This document shows positions 9,662 through 19,455 of a stretch of 48,731 nucleotides of DNA, piece by piece. The notes below the pieces were generated by a model. The model was not told the DNA's origin. It saw only the letters and a list, made by a program, of their open reading frames with translations, and made no database searches. The stretch comes from Gammaproteobacteria bacterium (GTDB lineage: Bacteria > Pseudomonadota > Gammaproteobacteria > Pseudomonadales > Azotimanducaceae), in assembly GCA_012960535.1 (NCBI GenBank), contig DUBB01000050.1, forward strand, positions 146,620 through 195,350, written 5' to 3'. Numbering within the stretch: position 1 is the stretch's first letter; each line of letters opens with the position of its first letter. Position numbers and translations under genes: made by a program.

Positions 9662-10741
9662 TTAACTGTCTCTGGATTCAAAATCGATTCTCGGATCGAT
9701 GAGGGTGTAGGTCAGATCGCCGATTAACTGCATAAATAAACCGATTAAAGTAAAACAATACATGGTGCCAAACAATATAGGGTAGTCACGTTTAATGACC
9801 GCCTCATAGCCAAGCAGGCCAATCCCGTCCAGGGAAAAGATGACCTCAATGAGTAGCGCGCCGGTAAACAGAATGCCGATAAATGCGGCGGGGAATCCAG
9901 CAATAACAATCAACATGGCATTTCTGAAAACATGGCCATACAGAACGCGGGTCTGACTTAATCCTTTGGCGTAGGCAGTGAGTACGAACTGCTTGTTTAA
10001 TTCTTCCAGGAAGCTGTTTTTGGTGAGCATGGTCAGAGTTGCAAATCCGCCAATAGTGAGGGCGATCAGCGGTAGCGTCAGGTGCCAGAGATAGTCTTTG
10101 ACCTGTGCCGTAAAACTAAGGGTGTCTGCATTTTCGGAAGTTAGTCCGCGCAGCGGAAACCAATCCAGATAAGAACCGCCGGCAAAGATGACAATAAGTA
10201 TAACAGCGAATAGGAACCCGGGTATAGCGTAAGCTGTGAACACGATTAAACTGGACCACAGATCAAAGGCTTCGCCGTCTTTGACGGCTTTGCTGATGCC
10301 GAGCGGAATTGATATGCCGTAGATGAGCAGTAAAGACCAGAGGCCTAGGGAAAGTGACACTGGAAGTCGTTCGAACACCAGGTCGACCACATCTCGATCC
10401 TGAAAGTAGCTGTGCCCGAAATCGAACTGAAGATAATCCCACATCATATTAAAAAAACGCACGTGCGGTGGTTTATCGAAGCCGAACTGGCGCTTTAATG
10501 ATTCCACTAGTTCAGGATCCAGGCCGGAAGCGCCTTGATAACCGCTACTTTCTGCAGGACCCATGGCATTTGCAGAAGAGATACTTGCTGTGCTGGACAT
10601 ATTACCAAGGCCAGTTGCCTGGGCTAGGGCCTGTTCTACTGGGCCACCAGGGGCAAACTGAATGATGGTAAAATTGATGACCATGATGCCAAACAGAGTA
10701 GGCAGAATCAGCAATAATCGTTTGAAGATATAGCGAGCCAT
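9662..10741 (-). CDS. yejB: Peptide/microcin C ABC transporter permease YejB
   Basis: Inner-membrane permease, 359 residues from the ATG at 10741. I chose this start because it gives the canonical MARYIFKRLLLILPTLFG and overlaps the yejA stop by one base (TGATG); the frame runs a little further upstream into yejA. It has the FAPGGPVEQ motif near 30, the FGFDKPP segment, and the EAA loop TAYAKGLSQTRVLYGHVFRN near 260. YejB carries a longer N-terminal loop than OppB, and that loop is present here. Partner of YejE in the membrane channel. Confidence 0.93.
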   Translation of the reverse strand: MARYIFKRLLLILPTLFGIMVINFTIIQFAPGGPVEQALAQATGLGNMSSTASISSANAMGPAESSGYQGASGLDPELVESLKRQFGFDKPPHVRFFNMMWDYLQFDFGHSYFQDRDVVDLVFERLPVSLSLGLWSLLLIYGISIPLGISKAVKDGEAFDLWSSLIVFTAYAIPGFLFAVILIVIFAGGSYLDWFPLRGLTSENADTLSFTAQVKDYLWHLTLPLIALTIGGFATLTMLTKNSFLEELNKQFVLTAYAKGLSQTRVLYGHVFRNAMLIVIAGFPAAFIGILFTGALLIEVIFSLDGIGLLGYEAVIKRDYPILFGTMYCFTLIGLFMQLIGDLTYTLIDPRIDFESRDS

Positions 10742-12591
10742 CAGTTGTCGTCTCCAGCATAGTTGGCGACGCGACTGGCCTTTTCTTCGTCCCACCACCA
10801 TAGGTCCAGAAAGCCCAGACGCTGCAGTCGGCCATGATCAGGAATGCCGAATTTATCCCAGTAGACGATGGCGTGATTGGTTTTTGACATCATGGGTAAC
10901 CAGTAATAGTTGTGTAACATGACACGATCAAATGCCCTGATTGCGGCGACATAGTTGGGCCAGGTCTCCGCTGTGCCAATGGCATCAATCAGGAAGTCGA
11001 TTGCCGGATCCTGAAGGTTTGACCAGTTCGCACTATAGTCACGATTCGCTTCGCTGCTATGGAAAGAATTTCTGATCTGTAGTGTCGGTGTATTGTTGGG
11101 CAGGAACCAGATTGCACCACCATCGAAATCCCCGGAACGCATCCTGTATAGCCAGTTTGAAATCTCGGGTGATTTGGCGCTGGCCTTGATGCCGAGTTTC
11201 GCCAGTTGCCTGGTGAGCGGGATAAAAGAGCTAGCCAGGGCAGGAGATACAGCTACTAACCTGAGCTCGAAGGATTCACCGGTTTCACCGTGCACGAGTT
11301 TATTATCGCGGACAACCCAGCCTGCCTGTTTGAGTAGACTGGCCGCTTCTAGAAGGTTGGCTCTTGACCAGCCTGAGCCACTATTAGGTTGAGCCCGGTA
11401 GGGTTGTGAAAAAACCTGCTCCGGCACCAGATGCTTAATAGGATTAAGCAATGCCAGTTCTTTTTCAGAGGGCAATCCTCTTGCAGCAAATTCGGAATCA
11501 TGAAAGAAACTGGTTGCCTGCCCCCAGAAGCCATAGGATCTGGTGTTCTGCCAGGTCATATCGTTAATGATCCACAGGGCTCTGCGAACACGCCTGTCCT
11601 GAAATCGTTTCTGCGCCATATTCCAGAAAATTGGCCACCACAGGCCAGCGGGTTTAGCCAGTTGATACTCTTGTTTAATGACATAACCTTCACTGACTGC
11701 CGGGATATCATAGGATGCATACCAGGTCCTGGGGACATTTTCCACATGGACATCGACGATATTGGCTTTGACCGCTTCGGTTTGAACCTGATCGTCTCGG
11801 AAATAATCGAATTTAACCTCATCGAAGTTGTAACGGCCGCGATTGATGGCCAGGTGAGCCCCCCAATAGTCGATTACTCGATTGAATTTTATCCAGCGCC
11901 CGACCCGCATTTCGGCAATTTCATAGGGTCCAGATCCCAGGATAGGCAAAACGGTTGTTTTGTCGATGCCGCGGTCTGTCCAGACGTGCGCCGGGAGAAT
12001 AGGCAGCGCGCCGAGTCGAATGGGTAATTCAGGATCCTGTCTATATTCGGCTGGTATCAGGAACCTGAATTCATGAGTTGTTTCTACTTCCAGTTGGAAG
12101 GCGCCGAAGGCACTTTTTAGATCTGGGGCGCCATGCTCGATGATGGCTTTAAAAGTGAATTCAACATCTTCAGTGGTAATGGCCTGACCATCGTGAAAGC
12201 GGGCTTCGGCTCTGAGTTTGAAGGCGACCCAGGAGCGGTCCTCAGCAACAGCAATGCCTTCGGCCAGTAAACCATAGTGGGTTGCCGGTTCATCAAGAGC
12301 AGGAACCATTAAGCTGTCCCAGAGGAGATTGGTATCTCTGGACCAGAAACCCAGTCCTGCAGCTAATCTGCCCTTGGTGGTAATGGGATTCAAATTGTCC
12401 CAGTTGCCCATTTGTGGGAGGCGTATAACGCCGCCTTTGTTCGCCTCAGGATTGACATAGTCAAAATGGTTGAAGTCGGCAGAGTACTTTGGCGTGCTTA
12501 AAAAAGCATAGGCATGCTGGTATTGCCTGTCAGCCAGGCTATTTATGGGTACTAACGATAAAGTCAGATATAGTGCAAATAGAATTTTCAT
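10741..12591 (-). CDS. yejA: Periplasmic oligopeptide-binding protein YejA
   Basis: SBP_bac_5-type solute receptor feeding the YejBEF importer. From the ATG at 12591 it has 616 residues and starts with a signal peptide (MKILFALYLTLSLVPINSLA). The family signature GGVIRLPQMGNWDNLNP is near 53 and ARFHDGQAITTEDVEFTFK near 130. The open frame continues about 300 bp upstream without signal or family sequence; I rejected that extension. YejA proteins bind peptides and, in enterics, microcin C. Transcription diverges from yejF. Confidence 0.92.
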   Translation of the reverse strand: MKILFALYLTLSLVPINSLADRQYQHAYAFLSTPKYSADFNHFDYVNPEANKGGVIRLPQMGNWDNLNPITTKGRLAAGLGFWSRDTNLLWDSLMVPALDEPATHYGLLAEGIAVAEDRSWVAFKLRAEARFHDGQAITTEDVEFTFKAIIEHGAPDLKSAFGAFQLEVETTHEFRFLIPAEYRQDPELPIRLGALPILPAHVWTDRGIDKTTVLPILGSGPYEIAEMRVGRWIKFNRVIDYWGAHLAINRGRYNFDEVKFDYFRDDQVQTEAVKANIVDVHVENVPRTWYASYDIPAVSEGYVIKQEYQLAKPAGLWWPIFWNMAQKRFQDRRVRRALWIINDMTWQNTRSYGFWGQATSFFHDSEFAARGLPSEKELALLNPIKHLVPEQVFSQPYRAQPNSGSGWSRANLLEAASLLKQAGWVVRDNKLVHGETGESFELRLVAVSPALASSFIPLTRQLAKLGIKASAKSPEISNWLYRMRSGDFDGGAIWFLPNNTPTLQIRNSFHSSEANRDYSANWSNLQDPAIDFLIDAIGTAETWPNYVAAIRAFDRVMLHNYYWLPMMSKTNHAIVYWDKFGIPDHGRLQRLGFLDLWWWDEEKASRVANYAGDDN

Positions 12592-12819
12592 TATCAATAC
12601 TTCGTGTTCTGTTTCTTTTAATAACAAATTATTTGCTGGGTAACTAGCTTTATTGGCAGGCGGTTGAACAAACAAAGGCGAAATTGCTGCTATAAGAGGC
12701 TTTTGGGTTTGCGCTGTTACCGGGCACTGGGTTATTTTAGGGCTTTGGCTCGTTAAACCGTATCTTTTATAAGGGTTGCGGAAAGCGCTTGCCAGGAACG
12801 GTGAAAGAGGCGGTCCTGA

Positions 12820-14412
12820 ATGCAGGAAAACCAGGTAATAGTTGAAGTTGATAACCTCACGGTGAAATTTGCCGATCGCACTGTAGTGGATCACATCTCT
12901 TTCAGTATCAGTAGAGGCGAGACGCTGGCCCTGGTAGGAGAAAGTGGTTCTGGTAAATCTGTATCTGCCCTGTCAATCGTTCAGTTGCTGCCCTATCCCA
13001 AGGCTTCGCATCCGGATGGTTCTATTAAATGCCTCGGCCAGGAGGTGATTGGAGCCAGTCAGGAAAAGATGCGCCAGATTCGTGGTCAGGTCATCTCCAT
13101 GATCTTTCAGGAACCAATGACATCCCTGAATCCGCTGCATAATATAGAAAGGCAGATAGCTGAAATACTTTGGGTTCATAAGCAGATGCCCGTGCAGGTG
13201 GCCAGACCCAGAATTATTGAGCTTCTTGCTTTAGTTGGTATTGCTGATCCCATAGACAAAATGAAAGCCTACCCACATGAGTTATCGGGAGGCCAGCGGC
13301 AGCGCGTCATGATTGCTATGGCCCTGGCCAACGAACCGGATTTATTGATTGCTGATGAGCCAACCACGGCATTGGATGTCACCATCCAGGCACAGATTCT
13401 GAACCTGCTTAAATCCCTGCAGCGGCAACTGGGGATGGGCTTGCTGTTAATAACCCATGATTTAGGGGTCGTTAGAAAGATGGCGGACAGAGTCTGTGTT
13501 ATGACTCAAGGCGAGATAGTGGAGTCGGGCCTGTGCCAAACAGTATTTACCCAACCACAACATCACTATACCAGGGCGCTGCTGTCAGCTGAGCCCCAGG
13601 GGGACCCTATTGAGCTCACGGACAAACTGCCATTACTGCAGGTAGAAAATTTATCGGTTAGCTATCAGACAACCAAAGGCTTTTTCTGGAAGGGTGAGTC
13701 TTTTAAAGCTGTGGATAATGTAGGCTTTGAGGTTTATCGAGGGGAAACCCTCGGTATTGTTGGAGAATCTGGTTCTGGCAAAACCTCCCTGGGTATGGCC
13801 GTTTTGAAATTAATCCATAGCGAAGGAGAACTCAGAATTGATGGTAAGGACCTGCACCGGCTAAACCATAAGCAGTTAACCCAGGCGAGAAAGGATTTCC
13901 AGGTCGTGTTTCAGGACCCGTTCGGAAGCCTGTCACCAAGAATGTCTGTTCAGCAGATCATTGCCGAAGGCCTGGCAGTTCATCAACCAACATTATCTGC
14001 CAGCCAAACCAGACTGGAAGTTGCCAAGATGCTGGATGAGGTGGGTCTTACCCAGGATTCGCTGGACAGATATCCGCACGAATTTTCAGGCGGACAACGC
14101 CAGCGAATTGCCATTGCCAGGGCGCTGATCATGAAGCCCAAATTCATTGTGCTTGATGAACCGACTTCGGCACTGGATATGTCGGTGCAGGCTCAGATAG
14201 TTGATTTGTTGCGAGCTTTGCAGATAAGGCATGAGTTGACTTACCTGTTTATCAGCCATGACCTAAAGGTTATAAGGGCCCTGAGCCATCGGGTATTGGT
14301 TATGAAAAACGGCATCATTGTTGAGCAGGGCTCAAGCGAGCAGATATTTGAATCTCCCGTTGAAGCTTATACAAAGCAGTTGATAGCTGCCGCTTTTGAA
14401 CTTGCGGCTTAA
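12820..14412 (+). CDS. yejF: Dual-domain peptide ABC transporter ATPase YejF
   Basis: Cytoplasmic ATPase of 530 residues with two fused ABC domains, the YejF arrangement. Domain 1 has Walker A GESGSGKS near 40, signature LSGGQRQR near 160 and Walker B LLIADEPTTALD. Domain 2 has GESGSGKT near 320, FSGGQRQR and FIVLDEPTSALD. AAAGAGG spaced 9 bp before the ATG supports the start. In E. coli the gene follows yejE; here it is transcribed away from yejA across a 228-bp gap, so the importer is expressed from two divergent promoters. Confidence 0.93.
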   Translation: MQENQVIVEVDNLTVKFADRTVVDHISFSISRGETLALVGESGSGKSVSALSIVQLLPYPKASHPDGSIKCLGQEVIGASQEKMRQIRGQVISMIFQEPMTSLNPLHNIERQIAEILWVHKQMPVQVARPRIIELLALVGIADPIDKMKAYPHELSGGQRQRVMIAMALANEPDLLIADEPTTALDVTIQAQILNLLKSLQRQLGMGLLLITHDLGVVRKMADRVCVMTQGEIVESGLCQTVFTQPQHHYTRALLSAEPQGDPIELTDKLPLLQVENLSVSYQTTKGFFWKGESFKAVDNVGFEVYRGETLGIVGESGSGKTSLGMAVLKLIHSEGELRIDGKDLHRLNHKQLTQARKDFQVVFQDPFGSLSPRMSVQQIIAEGLAVHQPTLSASQTRLEVAKMLDEVGLTQDSLDRYPHEFSGGQRQRIAIARALIMKPKFIVLDEPTSALDMSVQAQIVDLLRALQIRHELTYLFISHDLKVIRALSHRVLVMKNGIIVEQGSSEQIFESPVEAYTKQLIAAAFELAA

Positions 14413-14534
14413 TGTGATCGACCGGCCTTATAGCTGAAACAGTGACTCCAATGTTGTGCCCATGGGAAAACAGGTCGTAAATAGGTGATAATGCGTGCCT
14501 GCCTCCCTTGATTGAGTTTCCTGGAGAAAATGGT

Positions 14535-15353
14535 TTGCTTATCAGTGTTATTTTCACAACCTATAACTCACCTGACTGGTTAGCGAAAGTATTGTGGGGC
14601 TTTCATTATCAGGCTGATATCGAATTTGAAATTGTCATCGCCGATGATGGCTCTCGTTCTGACACCGAACAGGTAATTCAGGCGTTCAGCGCACAGACTC
14701 ATTTGACCGTGAAACATGTCTGGCACGCCGATGAGGGTTTCCAGAAGTGTCGGATTCTCAATAAAGCGATCTTGGCTTCTGCAGGTGAATATCTGATCCT
14801 GACCGATGGTGATTGTATACCCAGACACGATTTTGTCACGGCCCACCGACAGCAGGCTGAGCCGGGCCGTTATTTAAGTGGCGGCTACTTCAAATTACCA
14901 TTGGCGGTGAGCCAGGCAATTGATCAGAACGCTATTGAGGCCGGGTTGTGCTTTGATCGACAATGGTTATTGCATCAGGGCATGAAATCATCCCTGAAAT
15001 TCATGAAGTTGACTGCCAGTGGTGGCCAGTCGAAATGGTTCAATCGATTAACGCCGACCAAAAGAACCTGGAACGGTCACAATGCTTCAGGCTGGAAAGC
15101 AGATGCGCTGGCAGTCAACGGCTTTGATGAGCGCTTGCAATATGGCGGGCTGGATTGCGAATTTGGCGAGCGCCTGGTCAATCTCGGGGTCAGGCCCAAG
15201 CAGATAAGATACAGTGCTATCACGGTACACTTGGATCACCCCAGAGGCTATGCGTCTGCTGAAGGCTGGGCCCGAAATCGAGCCATTCGTCGGACTGTTG
15301 CAGACCAGAAGGTGATTGAAACCCCCGCAGGTATCAGGCAGTTATCCTTATAG
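14535..15353 (+). CDS. GT2-family glycosyltransferase
   Basis: GT-A glycosyltransferase that adds a sugar to a growing glycan, probably at the cytoplasmic face. VIFTTYNSPDWLAKVL opens the nucleotide-binding fold, IADDGSRSDT follows, and the metal-binding DGD motif is in ILTDGDCIPRHDF. The later segment NGFDERLQYGGLDCEFGERL matches the galactosyl/GT2 C-terminal domain that holds the catalytic acid. I favour a TTG start at 14535, with GGAG 8 bp upstream; the frame extends to a TTG at 14508 without a ribosome site. It is convergent with another glycosyltransferase (27-bp gap). LPS core or O-unit synthesis is likely but inferred. Confidence 0.85.
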   Translation: MLISVIFTTYNSPDWLAKVLWGFHYQADIEFEIVIADDGSRSDTEQVIQAFSAQTHLTVKHVWHADEGFQKCRILNKAILASAGEYLILTDGDCIPRHDFVTAHRQQAEPGRYLSGGYFKLPLAVSQAIDQNAIEAGLCFDRQWLLHQGMKSSLKFMKLTASGGQSKWFNRLTPTKRTWNGHNASGWKADALAVNGFDERLQYGGLDCEFGERLVNLGVRPKQIRYSAITVHLDHPRGYASAEGWARNRAIRRTVADQKVIETPAGIRQLSL

Positions 15354-15380
15354 TGCCGGCACCCATGCCAGCCAAGTAGG

Positions 15381-16424
15381 CTATCGCAGTGATTGGAAAT
15401 AACTCAGCAGCTTGGCAGCTTCCTGTTCGACGGTGTGGCAGTCGGTCACTTTCTGCCGGGCCTGCAGGGCCAGAGCCTCCAGAGTTTCCTTATCGTTGAT
15501 CAGTTCGTTCAGTGCTCGAGATGTTGCTGCCACGTCAGCTATGGGTACGATTCTACCCGTCTGAGTTGAGTTGATAATTTCCGGCCAGGCACCGGCCGTG
15601 CTGGCGATGACGGCAACCCCCGAACTCATGGCTTCCAGGACAGTAAGGCCGAACCCCTCGTTGCGACTTAGCGCCGTGATGATGCTCATGGCTTGAAACA
15701 ACTCTGGTATTTTTTGGAAAGGTTGTTTCCCTGTGAAAACGAATTGCCCGGCCAGGTCCGCAGCTTTAATTTTCTGTTGTTGTTGCTCAAAGAATGCGGT
15801 CTGATCGGCTGTGATCTCGCCAACGATGATGACGCTCCAGGCCGGATTTTTTTTCAGCAAGGGAATGGCTGCATCTATCAGGATATCGATTCCTTTTTGC
15901 TTTCGCACTCGACCGAAAATCCCTATGCCATGCTTACCAGGCAGACCCAACTGCTGCCATAACTCGCTCTTCGAGGTTGCCGGTTGATAGCGTTGCGTAT
16001 CGATACCGTGCGCAATGATGGCCTGTGGTTTGCGCTTAAGATAAAAGGCAGCAGCATCACAGGTTGAAATAACGCCGTCCATTTTTCTTATCAGCCAGCG
16101 AGTAAACCGGCTGTGGTGGCGTTGCGCGGTAGAGGTGAAAACAATTTTCAGCTTGTTCCCGGAAAATAGCTTTAACGCTAATGCCTGAATCATTTCATCA
16201 TTTCTACGCGCATGAAAGATAACGTTGGAGTCATTGCCTGACAGCCGTCGCAACATGAATACAGCTTCAAGAAAGCCGATTACCGGGGTGCCTTTGGGCA
16301 GGTGATGGCTGCCCAGAACAGCCAGTTCACAAGCCTGCCGTTGATGCGGCAGTACTTGTAGCAGGGTGGAAGTAACCCCCGAGAATCGGCGACTGGAATT
16401 ACCCAGGATTAAGTCAGGTGGCAT
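15381..16424 (-). CDS. GT4-family glycosyltransferase, LpcC-like (LPS core)
   Basis: GT-B glycosyltransferase of 347 residues. The N-terminal RRFSGVTSTLLQVLPHQ recalls the LpcC-type LPS-core mannosyltransferases, and HARRNDEMIQAL near 75 is also seen in them. The C-terminal half has GIGIFGRVRKQKGIDILI near 168 and the RNEGFGLTVLEAM donor-site motif near 258. The ATG at 16424 (AAGG upstream) fits better than the GTG at 16445. Likely adds a core sugar to lipid A-linked oligosaccharide in the cytoplasm; sugar and linkage unknown. Confidence 0.82.
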   Translation of the reverse strand: MPPDLILGNSSRRFSGVTSTLLQVLPHQRQACELAVLGSHHLPKGTPVIGFLEAVFMLRRLSGNDSNVIFHARRNDEMIQALALKLFSGNKLKIVFTSTAQRHHSRFTRWLIRKMDGVISTCDAAAFYLKRKPQAIIAHGIDTQRYQPATSKSELWQQLGLPGKHGIGIFGRVRKQKGIDILIDAAIPLLKKNPAWSVIIVGEITADQTAFFEQQQQKIKAADLAGQFVFTGKQPFQKIPELFQAMSIITALSRNEGFGLTVLEAMSSGVAVIASTAGAWPEIINSTQTGRIVPIADVAATSRALNELINDKETLEALALQARQKVTDCHTVEQEAAKLLSYFQSLR

Positions 16425-16568
16425 TGGCTGACAACCTTGGTTCACGGTCAGGGATAACGAAACTTACAGTCCTCATAACGATGCACAGGTGGTGATGGTC
16501 TATCGAGGTTTTAACCGGATGCGTCCATCTGAAAATGAAACGCAGTCCATCGCTGTAAGAATTCACGG

Positions 16569-17060
16569 TTAGTCGGTCTTTCGATAAAATGCAGGGCGTC
16601 TTTTAACTGGATCGAGCAGGCTCCAGTCTCCCTGGTCCAGTTTATGGCCCAGCGGGAAGGGAGGCCTGGCTTCGTGTTTAATGGATTTCAAGACGCGTTC
16701 ATCTTCATAGTAGCAGGAGGCAATGGTGACCATTAAGGCGCCCGCCAGCGGGGCTTTCTGGCGCCTGAAATCAGCCAGTAGTGCCCGGCTGCAGGCATCG
16801 TTGATTTCAGAAAACGTTAGCTCAAATTTCTCTAAGGAGGCTTGCTCCAGCCAATCGTAGATTTCTGCGAAGGCACTGAGCTGCTTGCCGAGGCGTTGCA
16901 TAATCCTGGTAATGATCTGCGCATCGTCAGCACCAGGTAACTGCAGGTCTGTACTGGCAGGAATCATTTGGCCCGCTATCCACTTAAGGCAGTGTTTGTG
17001 TGCTGCTGGCAGGCCGTCACTGCTGATCAAGTCATTTTGGGTAGAATCTGTCATGGGCAT
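16569..17060 (-). CDS. Gluconate 2-dehydrogenase subunit 3-like protein
   Basis: Small partner protein of a GMC dehydrogenase, 163 residues. The C-terminal half (ASCYYEDERVLKSI, ARPPFPLGHKLDQGDWSLL, DPVKRRP) is characteristic of a subgroup of the gluconate-2-dehydrogenase subunit 3 family. Two ATGs, 17060 and 17054, are possible; the first lies 1 bp after the GMC stop, so coupling is certain. No Tat or Sec signal is visible, unlike periplasmic versions. Its role is presumed folding or electron transfer for the large subunit. Confidence 0.8.
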   Translation of the reverse strand: MPMTDSTQNDLISSDGLPAAHKHCLKWIAGQMIPASTDLQLPGADDAQIITRIMQRLGKQLSAFAEIYDWLEQASLEKFELTFSEINDACSRALLADFRRQKAPLAGALMVTIASCYYEDERVLKSIKHEARPPFPLGHKLDQGDWSLLDPVKRRPAFYRKTD

Positions 17061-17061
17061 C

Positions 17062-18666
17062 TCAGTCGAATAATGTGTCCAGCCGTTTTTTGATGTTGTC
17101 GGCGATATAGAGTGCCAGCGCCTGAATGGTTCGAGTCGGATTTACTCCTGCACTGGTGACGAATAGACTGCCATCGACAATAAATAGGTTTTTCACATCA
17201 TGGCTTCTGCCCCATTCATTGACAACCGAATTATCTGGATCAATACCCATTCGAGCTGTGCCCATCAGGTGCCATCCGCCAATGCTGATAGGCGCAGTTG
17301 CTATAACGTCCAGAGCCCCTGCTGCTCGAAGTACTTCTGATGCTTTGCTGATCGAGAAATCGAGCATAGCCTGGGAGTTCTTGCTGATGGTGTAGTCAAT
17401 TTTAGGAGCAGGAATGCCGTTAGAATCGGTGAGTGCAAGATCCAGCCTGACAGTATTGTGCGCTTCGGGCAGATCTTCACAGATAGCAACCATGCCGGTT
17501 GTCCGGTCTATCATTTTCCGAAAGGCCTGGTGATGTCCTTCTCCCCAGGGAATGTGGCCGCTACTCATGCCCTGTAACGCCGTACTAACCGGCCCTCGAC
17601 CTCGGCTGATCTCGTAGGTGAAGCCACGCAGGAAGCCACGTGATGGGTCGCTTTCATAGAATTCCTGGCTCCATATACAGTTGCTTGGGCCATGGCAACC
17701 GTCCATTGGATCCTTAAATATCCCCTGGATTGAAGCATAGGGGTGGAACATGAGATTCCTGCCCACTAATCCGCTTGAATTTGCCAGGCCATCCGGGTGT
17801 TGTTTCGATCTGGAATTAAGCAGGATCCTCGGCGTACCGACGCCATTACAGGCTAGAATAACCACTTCGGCGCGTTGATGGATTTCGCGGCCGTCACGGT
17901 CAAAATAGGTGACGCCGGATGCCATACCATTGTCGTGCACGGTGATTTCTTTAACCCTGCAACGGGTTCGCACTTCCACACCGCTGCGAATGGCCTTTGG
18001 CCAGTAGGTGATGTCAGTACTGGCCTTTGCTCCCTGTGCACAGCCGCTCAGGCAAGCGCCCAGATTAATGCATTGATCCCGGCCGTCGTAAGGCTGGGTG
18101 GCAACAGTACTGTCGGAAGGCCACCAGTGCCAGCCCAGGCTATTAAAGCCTCGCGCCAGTGTCTCACCGGACTGCCCCAGTGGTACCGGTGGCATAAGGG
18201 CGGGTTTAGCCGGGTAAGCCGGATCACCGGCTAATCCAGAGACGCCCATTATCCGATCGTTTTCATCGTAATAAGGCTCCAGGGTCTGATAGTTAATAGG
18301 CCAGTCGTCGGCGATGCCATCGAGGCTCTTCACTCTGAAATCTGATGGGTGAAATCGGGGGAAATGCCCGGCATATAAGATGGTGCCGCCGCCAACACCG
18401 TTGAAATTGGCAACTGAGATGGGCGAATTGTCTTCATTGATCGGATAGTCAACATCAAGTTTTCTGCGATTGGGATTAATTGCAAAATCGCCGTAACCGG
18501 CCCTGGATTCCCAGTCTTCTCCATTGCTGGGATAATCAGTGGGTTTAACCCAGTCACCCTGCTCAAGACAGACTATTCTCATTCGAGTATCAGCAAGGCT
18601 CCAGGCCGCAGCAGCACCTGATGCCCCGGCACCAACGATTAAAACGTCAACAATGTCTGTCGCCAC
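17062..18666 (-). CDS. GMC-family FAD oxidoreductase
   Basis: FAD-dependent alcohol/sugar dehydrogenase of 534 residues, starting with GTG. The dinucleotide fold VGAGASGAAAAWSLA is at about 11-25 and the FAD-contact segment GVGGGTILYAGHFPR near 91. The catalytic His is H466 in GGWHLMGTARMG; the second active-site position is N509 in GVNPTRT, matching gluconate/sorbose dehydrogenase types rather than His-His oxidases. A cysteine-rich stretch CINLGACLSGCAQGAKA occurs near 200. Paired with the subunit-3 gene, but no cytochrome c subunit follows and no export signal is seen, so the electron acceptor is unclear. Diverges from the catabolic cluster at 18783. Confidence 0.87.
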   Translation of the reverse strand: MATDIVDVLIVGAGASGAAAAWSLADTRMRIVCLEQGDWVKPTDYPSNGEDWESRAGYGDFAINPNRRKLDVDYPINEDNSPISVANFNGVGGGTILYAGHFPRFHPSDFRVKSLDGIADDWPINYQTLEPYYDENDRIMGVSGLAGDPAYPAKPALMPPVPLGQSGETLARGFNSLGWHWWPSDSTVATQPYDGRDQCINLGACLSGCAQGAKASTDITYWPKAIRSGVEVRTRCRVKEITVHDNGMASGVTYFDRDGREIHQRAEVVILACNGVGTPRILLNSRSKQHPDGLANSSGLVGRNLMFHPYASIQGIFKDPMDGCHGPSNCIWSQEFYESDPSRGFLRGFTYEISRGRGPVSTALQGMSSGHIPWGEGHHQAFRKMIDRTTGMVAICEDLPEAHNTVRLDLALTDSNGIPAPKIDYTISKNSQAMLDFSISKASEVLRAAGALDVIATAPISIGGWHLMGTARMGIDPDNSVVNEWGRSHDVKNLFIVDGSLFVTSAGVNPTRTIQALALYIADNIKKRLDTLFD

Positions 18667-18782
18667 CTGGTTTTTCCCTTTTCAATTCGGGCCTGTCTCT
18701 GCTTAATAGTTTGCAGGTGTGTCGGCCCAAGCGCAACTTGTGCATAATGTTAAGCTGGTAATTATAGAAAACGGTTAATGTG

Positions 18783-19403
18783 ATGATATTTTATTATGCA
18801 CCCGGAGCCTGTTCGCTTGCACCGCATATTGCTTTGCAGCAGTCAGGTGCTCAATTCGAAAGCAGGAGAGTGGATCTGCATCGGGGAGAACAGACAACAG
18901 ATGAATACCTCGCCATCAATCCGAAGGGACGAGTGCCAGTCCTGATAACCGAGCAGGGCACGCTAACAGAAAATTCAGCCATACTGTTCTATATCAGCCA
19001 GTTGTTTCCCCAGGCCGGACTGGCGCCAGTGAATGATCCTTTTGCCTTAGCGAAAGTGCAGGAATTCAATAACTATCTGGCATCCACAGTCCATGTTGCT
19101 CATGCGCACGGCCCTCGAGGCTACCGCTGGGCGGATGATCAGGCAGCCCTGGTTGCAATGAAGGCAAAAGTACCCATGACGATGACTGCAGGTTTTCAAT
19201 TAATTGAAGATGAACTGCTGGAGGGGCCCTGGGTGATGGGTGAACACTACTCTATCTGCGATATCTATCTTTATACCCTTTCCAGATGGCTTGAGGGTGA
19301 TGGTGTTAACACGTCGTTACTGCCGCGTGTAATCGATCATCGCCATAGAATGGAAGTACTTGCGCCTGTTGCAGAAGTCCTCCAGGTGGAAGGTCTGGTT
19401 TGA
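18783..19403 (+). CDS. Glutathione S-transferase, beta-class like
   Basis: 206 residues. The thioredoxin-like N-domain starts MIFYYAPGACSLAPHIAL; the Cys near 10 is the beta-class catalytic position (GACSLAPHI). The cis-Pro motif NPKGRVPVL is near 50 and TENSAIL.YI near 66. The helical C-domain ends with GEHYSICDIYLYTLSRWL. Conjugates or reductively cleaves electrophiles with glutathione in the cytoplasm. First gene of the nine-gene plus-strand run, divergent from the GMC pair across 114 bp; it is 52 bp ahead of the VOC gene. Start is ATG 18783 or the GTG just before it. Confidence 0.9.
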   Translation: MIFYYAPGACSLAPHIALQQSGAQFESRRVDLHRGEQTTDEYLAINPKGRVPVLITEQGTLTENSAILFYISQLFPQAGLAPVNDPFALAKVQEFNNYLASTVHVAHAHGPRGYRWADDQAALVAMKAKVPMTMTAGFQLIEDELLEGPWVMGEHYSICDIYLYTLSRWLEGDGVNTSLLPRVIDHRHRMEVLAPVAEVLQVEGLV

Positions 19404-19455
19404 CAGGCGCATTGGTCTATGGGGGAAAATTAATTCAGGGGATACGGATAAAGCA

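Noticed and set aside
12592..12894. N-terminal extension of yejA
   Set aside because: No signal-peptide logic or family similarity; a signal peptide starts at 12591.
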